Source of the DNA: Mycolicibacterium mageritense
GTDB lineage: Bacteria > Actinomycetota > Actinomycetes > Mycobacteriales > Mycobacteriaceae
DNA: 64,000 nucleotides
Direction of reading: 5' to 3'
Assembly (NCBI RefSeq): GCF_010727475.1
Contig: NZ_AP022567.1
Coordinates: 3,720,001-3,784,000, forward strand
Shown: piece after piece, positions 1 to 7,578 of the stretch
Position numbering within the stretch: position 1 is the first letter of the stretch
Layout of the letters: each line of letters opens with the position of its first letter
Notes under the pieces: model-generated
What the model saw: the letters and a program-made list of their open reading frames with translations, nothing else
The model's database searches: none
What the model was told of the DNA's origin: nothing
Made by a program: the position numbers and the translations under genes

Positions 1-458
1 GTTTCGACCAGCCCGGTGTAAACCGCGAGCCGTGCGTTGATGCGGCCGAGCAGCTGCACGAGCGCTTCGTCGGTCAGTCCGCTGGACGCCCGGGTGACGG
101 CGCTCGCGGCGTCGGTGATGGCCTGCTCGTAGCGCTGCCGCACATCCCGCGGTTCGGCTCCCGCGATGAAGGCAGTGGCTGCCGCGGCGTCGGCCACCGA
201 AAGCGTCGTGTACAGCTGACCGGCCGCGAACGACAACGGCTCGGTGTGGTCGAGCACCGTCGTCAACGCCTGCTGCCGGTCGTTGACCGTGGTGGACGTC
301 GCGAAGGCGCTCGCGATCACGAGCGCCGACAGCACCAGACCGATCGTCAGGATGCGGCCCGGCGTGGTCCACAGGAACCACCAGCGCGGGTGGGCAGGGG
401 TGGTAGGTGACCGGGACGCGAGCGGCTCGGTCGAGGGATGTGCCAACTCCACAGTCAC
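1..458 (-). CDS. Conserved membrane protein, N-terminal part (Rv0412c-like)
   Basis: Reads leftward out of the window, so only the first 152 or so residues are seen. The start is a GTG at 458. A short Pro/Ser-rich cytoplasmic tail is followed by one membrane segment at about residues 35-54 (ILTIGLVLSALVIASAFAT) and then an Ala-rich, probably extracytoplasmic, helical stretch. In M. tuberculosis the gene left of mutT3 on the opposite strand is Rv0412c, a conserved membrane protein, and position and topology fit it. No catalytic motif is visible in the part present. The function is unknown. Confidence 0.7.
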   Translation of the reverse strand, partial: MTVELAHPSTEPLASRSPTTPAHPRWWFLWTTPGRILTIGLVLSALVIASAFATSTTVNDRQQALTTVLDHTEPLSFAAGQLYTTLSVADAAAATAFIAGAEPRDVRQRYEQAITDAASAVTRASSGLTDEALVQLLGRINARLAVYTGLVE

Positions 459-604
459 CTGAGCGCGAACCTCATCAAGTTTCGATACCTACCGGGTCTC
501 GTACGGGCTGTGCCCAACTGTATAAAAGAATTCTAAGAGTTTCTCAGAGGCGCGGCCGCGGTTTGGGATCCACCGAATCGGTTCGTGTTCCTTATCCTGT
601 ACGG

Positions 605-1111
605 GTGCGTGGCGACGGGGACGGCTGGGTGGTATCCGACAGCGGTGCCCGGTTCTGGGGCCGCCACGGTGCGGCCGGTCTGCTGCTGCGCGCGCCGTGG
701 CCGGACGGAAGTGCCGCGGTGCTCCTGCAACATCGGGCGCCATGGAGTCATCAGGGCGGCACCTGGGCGCTGCCGGGCGGTGCACGCGACAGTCACGAGA
801 CGCCCGAAGAGGCCGCGGTACGCGAAGCGCACGAGGAGGCCGGGTTGGCGGCCGAGCAGTTGAGTGTCCGGACCACCGTCATCACCGCCGAGGTGGTCGG
901 GGCGGGCGGCACGCGCTGGACCTACACGACCGTCATCGCCGACGCGACCGAACTCCTGGAGACCGTGCCCAACCGCGAGAGCTCGGAGTTGCGCTGGGTC
1001 GCCGAGGACGAGGTGGCCGAGCTTCCGCTGCACCCCGGCTTCGCGGCCAGCTGGCCGCAGTTGCGGGACGTCACGGCCACCATCCCGCTGCGCGTCAACC
1101 GTTCGCGGTAA
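605..1111 (+). CDS. mutT3: Nudix hydrolase, MutT3 type
   Basis: A Nudix hydrolase expected to remove damaged or surplus nucleoside phosphates. The Nudix box runs from GGARDSHETPEEAAVREAHE to the EEAG segment at about residues 57-80, with the catalytic REAHEEAG core. The sequence RGDGDGWVVSDSG near the N-terminus matches mycobacterial MutT3. The frame is open upstream to 407, but the mycobacterial protein begins close to this GTG. A TATCCT -10-like hexamer at 593-598 would place the transcript start almost on the GTG, so a leaderless mRNA is plausible; TTG 563 is the alternative. The 3' end overlaps thiE by 17 bases on the other strand. The protein is 168 aa. Confidence 0.85.
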   Translation: MRGDGDGWVVSDSGARFWGRHGAAGLLLRAPWPDGSAAVLLQHRAPWSHQGGTWALPGGARDSHETPEEAAVREAHEEAGLAAEQLSVRTTVITAEVVGAGGTRWTYTTVIADATELLETVPNRESSELRWVAEDEVAELPLHPGFAASWPQLRDVTATIPLRVNRSR

Positions 1112-1766
1112 GCCGCGCCTTGAGCGCCGCGGCGGCCGCGCGGGGATCCTCGGCCGCGGTGATCGCGCGCACCACCACGATGCGCCGGGCCCCGGCGTCG
1201 AGCACCTCGGGCAGTCGCTGCTTGTCGATCCCGCCGATCGCGAACCACGGCTTGGCCGGGTTTCGTGCCGCCGCGTTCCGGACCAGGTCCAGGCCGGGCG
1301 CGTGGCGGCCGGGTTTGGTGGGGGTGGGCCAGCACGGCCCGACGCAGAAGTAATCGACCTCTTCTTCGATGGCCGCGGCGACCTGATCGGCATCGTGCGT
1401 GGACCGGCCGATCACCGGGCGCTCGCCGATGATGTCGCGCGCCACGTCGAGCGGCAGGTCGTCCTGGCCGAGGTGCAGCACGTCGGCGCCGGCCGCGCGC
1501 GCGATGTCGGCACGGTCGTTGACCGCCAGCAGCGCGCCGTGCCGACGCGCGGCATCGGCCAGCACCGCGAGCGCGTCCAGTTCCTGGCGCGCCTCCAGCG
1601 GGCCGAACTGCTGCTCCCCGGCCGAGCCCTTGTCCCGCAGCTGGATCAGATCCACCCCGCCGGCCAGCGCGGCGTCGGCGAATTCCGCCAGGTCACCGCG
1701 TTCGCGGCGAGCGTCGGTGCACAGGTACAGGCTGGCTTGCTGCAGGCGATCGGCGGGTTGCTCCAC
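1095..1766 (-). CDS. thiE: Thiamine-phosphate synthase
   Basis: ThiE joins hydroxymethylpyrimidine diphosphate and the thiazole phosphate to give thiamine phosphate. The 223-aa protein has the expected TIM-barrel motifs: LIQLRDKG (diphosphate/Mg site, about residues 40-47), the HLGQDD segment, a VGPCWPTPTKPG loop and FAIGGI near the C-terminus. It is transcribed divergently from thiO, with the TPP riboswitch of thiO in the shared interval. The order mutT3 - thiE - thiO - thiS - thiG is the standard mycobacterial one. Confidence 0.95.
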   Translation of the reverse strand: MEQPADRLQQASLYLCTDARRERGDLAEFADAALAGGVDLIQLRDKGSAGEQQFGPLEARQELDALAVLADAARRHGALLAVNDRADIARAAGADVLHLGQDDLPLDVARDIIGERPVIGRSTHDADQVAAAIEEEVDYFCVGPCWPTPTKPGRHAPGLDLVRNAAARNPAKPWFAIGGIDKQRLPEVLDAGARRIVVVRAITAAEDPRAAAAALKARLTANG

Positions 1767-1808
1767 ACCGCGACGCTATCGCGTGGCTGCCGAGTACCCT
1801 GGACTGGC

Positions 1809-1899
1809 AACGCGGGAGTCCCAGGCACGGGGGCTGAGAGTGGGCGTACGACCGGCCCTTACCGTCACACCTGATCCGGGTCATGCCGGCGAAGGGAGC
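1809..1899 (+). ncRNA. TPP riboswitch (THI element)
   Basis: The leader of thiO has the conserved THI-box pieces in order: a GGGAGTCCC-like stem, CTGAGA at 1834-1839, and CCTGATCCGGGTCATGCCGG followed by CGAAGGGA at 1870-1897. The last segment ends 4-6 bases before the thiO ATG at 1904. The GAAGGGAG of the aptamer therefore overlaps the ribosome binding site, so TPP binding should block translation of thiOSG. Confidence 0.93.
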
Positions 1900-1903
1900 T
1901 GAA

Positions 1904-2911
1904 ATGGCGCGAACCATGGCCGTCGTCGGCGGCGGTGTCATCGGGCTGTCCGTGGCACGGCGTGCTGCCCTCGATGGCTGGACCGTGCGGCTGCATGCCG
2001 CGACCGAGCGCGGCGCATCGTGGGTGGCCGGCGGCATGCTGGCCCCGCACAGCGAGGGCTGGCCGGGCGAGGAACACCTGCTGCAGATCGGGCTGGAATC
2101 GCTCCGGCTGTGGCATTCGGGTTTCCTGGAGGGCCTGCCGCCCGACGTGGTGACGGCGCGGGAATCACTGGTGGTGGCGGTCGACCGGGCCGACGTCGCC
2201 GACCTGCGCACGGTCGCAGAATGGCTGGCCGGCCAGGGCCACCCCGTCGAGTTGACCACGGCCGCGCGTGATGTCGAGCCGCTGTTGGCGCAGGGCATCC
2301 GGCATGGGTTCCGGGCCACCACCGAGCTCGCGGTCGACAACCGCCGGGTGGTCGACGCGCTGGCCGAGCACTGCCGGCGGCTCGGCGTGTGCTGGGCGCC
2401 CGCGGTGTCGGAACTCGCCGAGGTGGACGACGCCGACACCGTGGTGATCGCCAACGGCATCGACGCGCCGAAACTCGTGCCGGGGCTCCCGGTGCGCCCC
2501 GTCAAGGGCGAGGTGTTGCGGCTGCGTTGGCGCAAGGGGTGTATGCCGGTGCCGCAGCGCGTGATTCGGGCCCGCGTACACGGCAGGCCCGTGTACCTGG
2601 TGCCGCGGGCCGACGGCGTCGTGGTGGGTGCCACGCAGTACGAGCACGGCCGGGACACCGCGCCCGTCGTGACCGGCGTGCGTGACCTGCTCGACGACGC
2701 GTGCACGATCATGCCTGCGCTGGGTGAGTACGAGCTCGCCGAGACCGCGGCAGGCCTGCGGCCCATGTCGCCCGACGGTGTGCCGATCGTCGAACGTGTC
2801 GACGCCCGCACCCTGGTGGCCGCGGGGCACGGCCGCAACGGATTTTTGTTGGCGCCGTGGACCGCAGAGCGGATCGCGGCTGAACTCGAGGTGAGCGTGG
2901 GAGCGAAATGA
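1904..2911 (+). CDS. thiO: Glycine oxidase ThiO
   Basis: FAD-dependent amine oxidase that makes dehydroglycine for thiazole synthesis. The Rossmann motif GGGVIGLSVARRAALDG is at residues 6-22, and the C-terminal FAD-contacting region GLRPMSPDGVPIVE and GHGRNGF is present. The start is the ATG at 1904, just behind the riboswitch; an in-frame ATG at 1883 lies inside the aptamer and is rejected. The protein is 335 aa. It overlaps thiS by four bases (ATGA), so the two are translationally coupled. Confidence 0.95.
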   Translation: MARTMAVVGGGVIGLSVARRAALDGWTVRLHAATERGASWVAGGMLAPHSEGWPGEEHLLQIGLESLRLWHSGFLEGLPPDVVTARESLVVAVDRADVADLRTVAEWLAGQGHPVELTTAARDVEPLLAQGIRHGFRATTELAVDNRRVVDALAEHCRRLGVCWAPAVSELAEVDDADTVVIANGIDAPKLVPGLPVRPVKGEVLRLRWRKGCMPVPQRVIRARVHGRPVYLVPRADGVVVGATQYEHGRDTAPVVTGVRDLLDDACTIMPALGEYELAETAAGLRPMSPDGVPIVERVDARTLVAAGHGRNGFLLAPWTAERIAAELEVSVGAK

Positions 2912-3108
2912 TCACCATCACGGTCAATGACGAAATGGTCGAGGTGGATTCCCAGACCACCATCGCGAAGCTGCTGGAAAACCGCGGTTTTCCGGAAAAG
3001 GGCATCGCGGTCGCGCTGGACTGGTCGGTGCTGCCGCGGTCGGAATGGGATCGCACGCTGGCCGACGGCGCGCGCATCGAGGTCGTGACGGCGGTGCAGG
3101 GTGGCTGA
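2908..3108 (+). CDS. thiS: Sulfur carrier protein ThiS
   Basis: A 66-aa ubiquitin-fold sulfur carrier. It ends in the essential Gly-Gly (TAVQGG), the site of adenylation and thiocarboxylate formation. It overlaps thiO upstream and thiG downstream, and it supplies sulfur to ThiG. Confidence 0.95.
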   Translation: MITITVNDEMVEVDSQTTIAKLLENRGFPEKGIAVALDWSVLPRSEWDRTLADGARIEVVTAVQGG

Positions 3109-3862
3109 TTCCGTGCTCACCATCGGCGGCCGCGAGTTCGGTTCCCGCCTCATCATGGGAACCGGCGGGGCGCCGAACCTGGCAGTGCTGGAAGAAGCGC
3201 TGGTGGCGTCGGGCACCGAGCTGACCACGGTCGCGATGCGCCGCGTCGACGCCGAGACCGGCACCGGCGTGCTGGATCTGCTCAACCGGCTCGGCATTGC
3301 GGCCCTGCCCAACACCGCGGGTTGTCGCGGCGCGGCCGAGGCCGTGCTGACCGCGCAGCTGGCCCGCGAGGCGCTGGGCACCGATCTGGTCAAACTCGAG
3401 GTCATCGCCGACGAGCGCACCCTGCTGCCCGACGCCATCGAATTGGTGCGCGCCGCCGAGCAATTGGTGGACGACGGATTCGTCGTGCTGCCCTACACCA
3501 ACGACGACCCGGTGCTGGCCCGGCGGCTGGAGGACACCGGATGCGCGGCCGTCATGCCGCTGGGCGCGCCGATCGGCACCGGGCTCGGCATCTCCAACCC
3601 GCACAACATCGAGATGATCGTCGAGGCGGCGGGTGTGCCGGTGATCCTCGACGCAGGCATCGGCACCGCGTCCGACGCCGCGCTCGCGATGGAGTTGGGT
3701 TGCGACGCAGTGCTGCTGGCCTCGGCCGTCACGCGCGCCGCCGACCCGCCGACCATGGCCGCGGCGATGGCGGCCGCCGTGACCGCGGGCTACCTGGCGC
3801 GCCAGGCCGGGCGGATTCCCAAACGCTTCTGGGCGCAGGCGTCGAGCCCGTCGTTGCTTTGA
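3101..3862 (+). CDS. thiG: Thiazole synthase ThiG
   Basis: Builds thiazole phosphate from deoxyxylulose phosphate, dehydroglycine and ThiS-thiocarboxylate. The 253-aa barrel begins LTIGGREFGSRLIMGTGG. It has the substrate loop VKLEVIADERTLLPD with the Schiff-base Lys at about residue 97, and the C-terminal AGIGTASDAA phosphate site. It is the last gene of the riboswitch-controlled operon. In M. tuberculosis the next gene is lpqL; here lpqL-like genes are about 54 kb away. Confidence 0.95.
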   Translation: MADSVLTIGGREFGSRLIMGTGGAPNLAVLEEALVASGTELTTVAMRRVDAETGTGVLDLLNRLGIAALPNTAGCRGAAEAVLTAQLAREALGTDLVKLEVIADERTLLPDAIELVRAAEQLVDDGFVVLPYTNDDPVLARRLEDTGCAAVMPLGAPIGTGLGISNPHNIEMIVEAAGVPVILDAGIGTASDAALAMELGCDAVLLASAVTRAADPPTMAAAMAAAVTAGYLARQAGRIPKRFWAQASSPSLL

Positions 3863-3988
3863 GTCTGCTGCGGTGGTGTTCGCCACTCGCCTTTTCAGAC
3901 CTTGGTGGCAGAGTCAATCGTGGTCATGAGGGTGCTCGGCGGGTGTGGCGGTGACGCTCACGGCCGAACATGGCAATACTGGACGGCG

Positions 3989-4891
3989 ATGATCGAACTA
4001 GCCGGGCTGACCAAGCTCTACGGAACCCACCGCGCCGTCGACGATCTGACCTGCTCGGTCGAACCGGGGGTGGTCACCGGCTTTCTCGGACCCAACGGTG
4101 CAGGCAAGACCACCACCATGCGGTTGATCCTGGGCCTGGACCACCCGACCTCGGGCACCGCGACCATCGACGGCAAGGCCTACCGCGAGCTGCGCGACCC
4201 ACTGCGGACCGTCGGTGCGCTGCTCGACGCGCGGCAGGCGCACCCGAACCGCAGCGCCCGCAACCACCTCCGCTGGATCGCTGCGGCCAACCGGATCGAC
4301 TCCACGCGGGTCGACGAGGTGCTCGACATGGTCGGGCTCGAATCGGTGGGGGATCGCACCGCGGGCACACTGTCGCTCGGCATGAGCCAACGGCTCGGCA
4401 TCGCGGCAGCGCTGTTGGGTGACCCGCCGGTGCTGCTGTTCGACGAACCGGTCAACGGTCTGGACCCGGAGGGCATCCACTGGGTGCGCACCTTGATGCG
4501 CAAACTGGCCGCCGAAGGCCGCACGGTGTTCGTGTCCAGCCACCTGCTGGCCGAGATGGCCAACACCGCCGACCGATTGGTGGTGATCGGGCAGGGCAAG
4601 CTGATCGCCTCGACCACGGTCGAGGAGTTCGTCAAGGGCTCCGCGGCCGACACGGTCCGGGTGCGCAGCCCGCAACTCGAAACCCTCGCGCAGGTGCTGT
4701 CCGACGCCGGACTGCAGGCCGAAACGGACGGCGACACGATGACCGTGCACGGCGTCGCGATCGAGGTGATCGGTGAGTTGGCCGCGCGCAACGCCATCAC
4801 CCTGCACGAGCTCAGTGCGCGGCAGGGATCGCTGGAGGAGGCGTACTTGAAACTCACCGATGACGCCGTCGACTACCGGGCGGCCCAGTGA
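3989..4891 (+). CDS. ABC transporter ATP-binding protein
   Basis: A 300-aa nucleotide-binding subunit of a two-gene exporter-like ABC system. Walker A is GPNGAGKTT at about residues 35-43, the signature is LSLGMSQRL, Walker B is VLLFDEP, and the switch His is in SSHLLAEMA. The C-terminal 90 residues are a variable domain typical of DrrA/CcmA-like ATPases. The start is ATG 3989, because the upstream in-frame sequence to 3902 is not family-like. The permease follows with a four-base overlap. The substrate is unknown. Confidence 0.9.
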   Translation: MIELAGLTKLYGTHRAVDDLTCSVEPGVVTGFLGPNGAGKTTTMRLILGLDHPTSGTATIDGKAYRELRDPLRTVGALLDARQAHPNRSARNHLRWIAAANRIDSTRVDEVLDMVGLESVGDRTAGTLSLGMSQRLGIAAALLGDPPVLLFDEPVNGLDPEGIHWVRTLMRKLAAEGRTVFVSSHLLAEMANTADRLVVIGQGKLIASTTVEEFVKGSAADTVRVRSPQLETLAQVLSDAGLQAETDGDTMTVHGVAIEVIGELAARNAITLHELSARQGSLEEAYLKLTDDAVDYRAAQ

Positions 4892-5646
4892 GCGCGCTGG
4901 CGGCGCTCGACGCCGAACGCATCAAGCTGTCCACCACCCGCTCGCCGCTGTGGTCGGTGCTCGGTGTCGCGGTCATCAGTCTCGCGGTGGCGGCCCTGCA
5001 GGGTTGGTCGGCCTACAGCGCGGCTTCGCTGCCACCGGAGAAAGCCGCCTTGGGTGTCGCGGTGTTCGGGGTGCCGGTGTTGATGGTGCTGTCCTCGATG
5101 ACCATGACGGGCGAATACCGCAGTGGGCTGGTCCGCACCACATTCCTGGCCACGCCCAACCGCACCGTCGTGCTGATCGCAAAAGCCGTTGTGGCGGCGG
5201 CGTTTTCCTCGCTGTGCGCGGCTGTGATGGTGATCGTCGCGGTGCTGGCGGCCCGCGTGATCGCCGAACCCACCGCAGGAACTCAGCTGTCCCTGGCCAA
5301 CCCGGCGGTCTGGCAGGTGGCGGGCGGCTTTGCGCTCTACGCCGCGTTGGCCGCGGTGCTCGGGGTGGCCGTCGGTGCGCTCGTGCGGTTCGCGGCCGGG
5401 GCGGTCGCCGTACTGCTGCTGTGGCCACTGGTCGCCGAGCCGCTCTTGGCCAACATGCCGAATTCCGGTCCGCGGACGGGGCCGTGGCTGCCGTTCGTCA
5501 ACATGTTCTCGTTCCTCGACGTGGAATGGCTGTTCCCGACGTACGCGATGCCATGGGGCGTCGTCGGCTCGTTGGTGTACTTCATGGTGATCGTCGCGGT
5601 CGTGTTCGTCGCCGCCGCTGTGGTGCTGAACAAGCGCGACGCGTGA
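4888..5646 (+). CDS. ABC transporter permease (ABC-2 type)
   Basis: A 252-aa integral membrane protein with about six hydrophobic segments (for example around residues 20-37, 57-75, 95-125, 140-165, 173-190 and 225-247). It starts at a GTG that overlaps the stop of the ATPase gene, so the pair is coupled. The early motif YRSGLVRTTFLATPNR is common in ABC-2 permeases of the YhfM/CcmB type. It converges with hypB, with only 15 bases between the genes; that gap is the left edge of the autotrophy cassette. Confidence 0.85.
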   Translation: MSALAALDAERIKLSTTRSPLWSVLGVAVISLAVAALQGWSAYSAASLPPEKAALGVAVFGVPVLMVLSSMTMTGEYRSGLVRTTFLATPNRTVVLIAKAVVAAAFSSLCAAVMVIVAVLAARVIAEPTAGTQLSLANPAVWQVAGGFALYAALAAVLGVAVGALVRFAAGAVAVLLLWPLVAEPLLANMPNSGPRTGPWLPFVNMFSFLDVEWLFPTYAMPWGVVGSLVYFMVIVAVVFVAAAVVLNKRDA

Positions 5647-5661
5647 GGGGTCGGCACGGCG

Positions 5662-6429
5662 TCAATTGCGGAGGAACCGCCGAACCCATTCGTACCAGGA
5701 TTGCATTCCCGCGCCGGTCCGCGCGCTCACCGGCAAGACTTCCGCGGTGGGATTGACCTCGCGGATGTGGGCCATGTAGCGATCCAGGTCCGCGTCGAGA
5801 TAGGGGACGAGATCGATCTTGTTGAGCAGCACCAGGTCCACAGAGCGGAACATCACCGGGTACTTCAAAGGCTTGTCTTCGCCTTCGGTGACCGAGTACA
5901 CCATGGCTTTCGCATGCTCACCCACGTCGAACTCCGCAGGGCAGACCAGGTTGCCGACGTTCTCGATCACCACCAGGTCGAGGCCGGCAAGGTCGAGTCC
6001 TTGCAGTGCGCGATTGACCATCGGCGCATCGAGGTGGCATTCGCCACCGAAACCGTTGTTGGTGTTCAGCAGTGATATCTGCGCGCCTCGCCCGCCGAGT
6101 TTCGCGGCGTCGATGTCGGTTGCGATGTCGCCTTCGACAATGCCGACTGCGATATCGCTCGCAAGTTCGTCCAGGGTGGCCGCGAGCACCGTGGTCTTGC
6201 CCGACCCTGGTGAGCTCATCAGGTTCAGGGCACGAATACCGTTGTTCTCGAAGATCTCTCGATTCAAGGCCGCGCGGGTGTCGTTCTCGGCAAAGATCGA
6301 TTCCAGAACGTCGACGCGCTGTGTACCGGTCTGATACCCGCTGTGGTCGCCGTGGTCGTGCGAATGCTCGTGGTCGCCGTGTTCGTGGCTGTGCGCCGTA
6401 CCGTCGTCGTGCCGGTGAAATCTGCCCAT
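5662..6429 (-). CDS. hypB: Hydrogenase nickel-insertion GTPase HypB
   Basis: GTPase that delivers nickel to the hydrogenase large subunit together with HypA. The first 30 or so residues hold a dozen His residues (HRHDDGTAHSHEHGDHEHSH), a nickel storage tail. The SIMIBI G domain follows: P-loop SSPGSGKTT, VEGDIATDIDA, IENVGNLVCPAEFDVGE and NKIDLVPY. At 255 aa it is the usual length for a His-rich HypB. It is the last gene of the leftward operon that begins with rpe, 12 bases after hypA. Confidence 0.95.
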   Translation of the reverse strand: MGRFHRHDDGTAHSHEHGDHEHSHDHGDHSGYQTGTQRVDVLESIFAENDTRAALNREIFENNGIRALNLMSSPGSGKTTVLAATLDELASDIAVGIVEGDIATDIDAAKLGGRGAQISLLNTNNGFGGECHLDAPMVNRALQGLDLAGLDLVVIENVGNLVCPAEFDVGEHAKAMVYSVTEGEDKPLKYPVMFRSVDLVLLNKIDLVPYLDADLDRYMAHIREVNPTAEVLPVSARTGAGMQSWYEWVRRFLRN

Positions 6430-6441
6430 AATCCTGACCTT

Positions 6442-6777
6442 TCACGTTACGTCGAGCGACGTGACCAGAAACTCGTTTCCCCGTATGACCTCGACGTCAG
6501 CGCTCGTGCAGTGTGGGCAACATACCGACCACCTTGACTTGATCTGAGAGCACTGCTGACAGGCGCGGCATCTCACCTCGGCCGGAATCAGCTCGAGTTT
6601 CAGTTCGGCCCCCGCGAGGTTTTCGTGGTCGCGGATCAGCGACCAGCAGAACTCCAGCGACTCTGGAACCACCTGGCGAAGGGCGCCGACCCGCACCCGG
6701 ACCACGTCGATGCGCCGGCCTTGCGCATGTGGCTTTACCACGCCGGCGATGGCCTGGCACAGGGATAGTTCGTGCAC
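6442..6777 (-). CDS. hypA: Hydrogenase nickel metallochaperone HypA
   Basis: A 111-aa HypA. The conserved N-terminus is VHELSLCQAI, which fixes the start as the GTG at 6777 (the His that follows is a nickel ligand). A longer open frame to 6837 is not family-like. Zinc-site cysteines are CRACQQC and CCPHC in the C-terminal half. It lies between cbbY (96 bases upstream) and hypB (12 bases downstream) on the same strand. Confidence 0.92.
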   Translation of the reverse strand: MHELSLCQAIAGVVKPHAQGRRIDVVRVRVGALRQVVPESLEFCWSLIRDHENLAGAELKLELIPAEVRCRACQQCSQIKSRWSVCCPHCTSADVEVIRGNEFLVTSLDVT

Positions 6778-6832
6778 ATTCCCATGCTGCCCGCGAAGTG
6801 CGGACCGTGGGCCCGAATCGGCCACGCAAAAA

Positions 6833-6849
6833 CGCACGGTTTCTGTGCG
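6833..6849. promoter_or_regulatory. Inverted repeat upstream of hypA
   Basis: CGCAC (6833-6837) and GTGCG (6845-6849) are separated by seven bases, in the 96-base gap between cbbY and hypA. This could be an operator for a separate hypAB promoter or a weak hairpin between operon segments. No T-run follows, so a strong terminator is unlikely. Confidence 0.3.
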
Positions 6850-6873
6850 AAATTGTGATTGTGGGCGGCGGCA

Positions 6874-7578
6874 TCAGCTTGTCCACCAATTGTGGTGTAT
6901 CTGCTGGCACCGATCGGCCAGCAGTGCGGGCCCGGTGTCGTATCCCGGGTGGACCGCGGCAGCACCGTCGAAGTCCTGGTCCTTGGTGTATCCGTTGGTC
7001 ACGATCACCGTCGCCAGTCCCGCGGCACGCGCAGACCGGAGTCCTACCGCGGAATCCTCAACCGCGAGTGCGTCTTCTGGGCGCAGACACAGTTCGTCGA
7101 GTGCACGCAGGTAGACCTCGGGGTCCGGCTTGAGTTGGCTGACGTCGTCGCCGGTGACGATGACCTCGGCCGTGCCCTCACCGATGAGTTGGTGGACCAG
7201 CGGCCTCACCCAGCGCCGGCTGCCGGTGGTTGCGACCGTTACCCGGATGCCGCAATTGCGCAGGTCGGCGATCAATTCGACCAATCCGGGTCTCGGGGAC
7301 AGCCGTCCGTCGGCGACTTGACTGCAGAACAGGTCGGTCTTGGTGCGGTGGATGGCAACGGCCAGTTGGCCGGTCGCATCCGCGATGCCGCGGGCACGCA
7401 GGTCGTGTGCGATTCGGTGACACCCGCCGGTGATTTTGAGCAGTTCACGGTACTCGTCGGCATCCCAGGCAAGATCCAGTCCGTGGATCGCGAAGGCTTC
7501 GTTGAACGCGGGCCGATGGCCGTCGCGTTCGGTGTCCGACAGCGTCCCGTCGACATCGAAGATGACCGCCTCAAGCAC
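6874..7578 (-). CDS. cbbY: CbbY-type HAD phosphatase
   Basis: A HAD-superfamily phosphatase of 234 aa. Motif I is FDVDGTLSDTE at residues 7-17 with the nucleophile Asp, followed by the cap sequence HRPAFNEAF characteristic of CbbY. Motif II is VATTGS, and motifs III/IV are KPDPEVY and AVEDSAVGL. CbbY proteins remove xylulose-1,5-bisphosphate, a misfire product that inhibits Rubisco, and the position in a cbb operon beside tkt supports that role. The start overlaps the end of tkt by eight bases. Confidence 0.88.
   Translation of the reverse strand: MLEAVIFDVDGTLSDTERDGHRPAFNEAFAIHGLDLAWDADEYRELLKITGGCHRIAHDLRARGIADATGQLAVAIHRTKTDLFCSQVADGRLSPRPGLVELIADLRNCGIRVTVATTGSRRWVRPLVHQLIGEGTAEVIVTGDDVSQLKPDPEVYLRALDELCLRPEDALAVEDSAVGLRSARAAGLATVIVTNGYTKDQDFDGAAAVHPGYDTGPALLADRCQQIHHNWWTS

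Noticed and set aside
533..1393. Long minus-strand frame over mutT3 and thiE
   Set aside because: Antisense or out-of-frame reading of high-GC DNA; no family-like sequence.
1693..3438. Long minus-strand frame (581 aa) opposite thiO-thiS-thiG
   Set aside because: Ser/Arg/Pro-rich shadow frame without motifs, fully antisense to three recognised thi genes.
5640..5665. Search for attachment-site direct repeats or a tRNA at the cassette edges
   Set aside because: No tRNA-like sequence and no repeat shared with 53790-57640 could be seen by eye.
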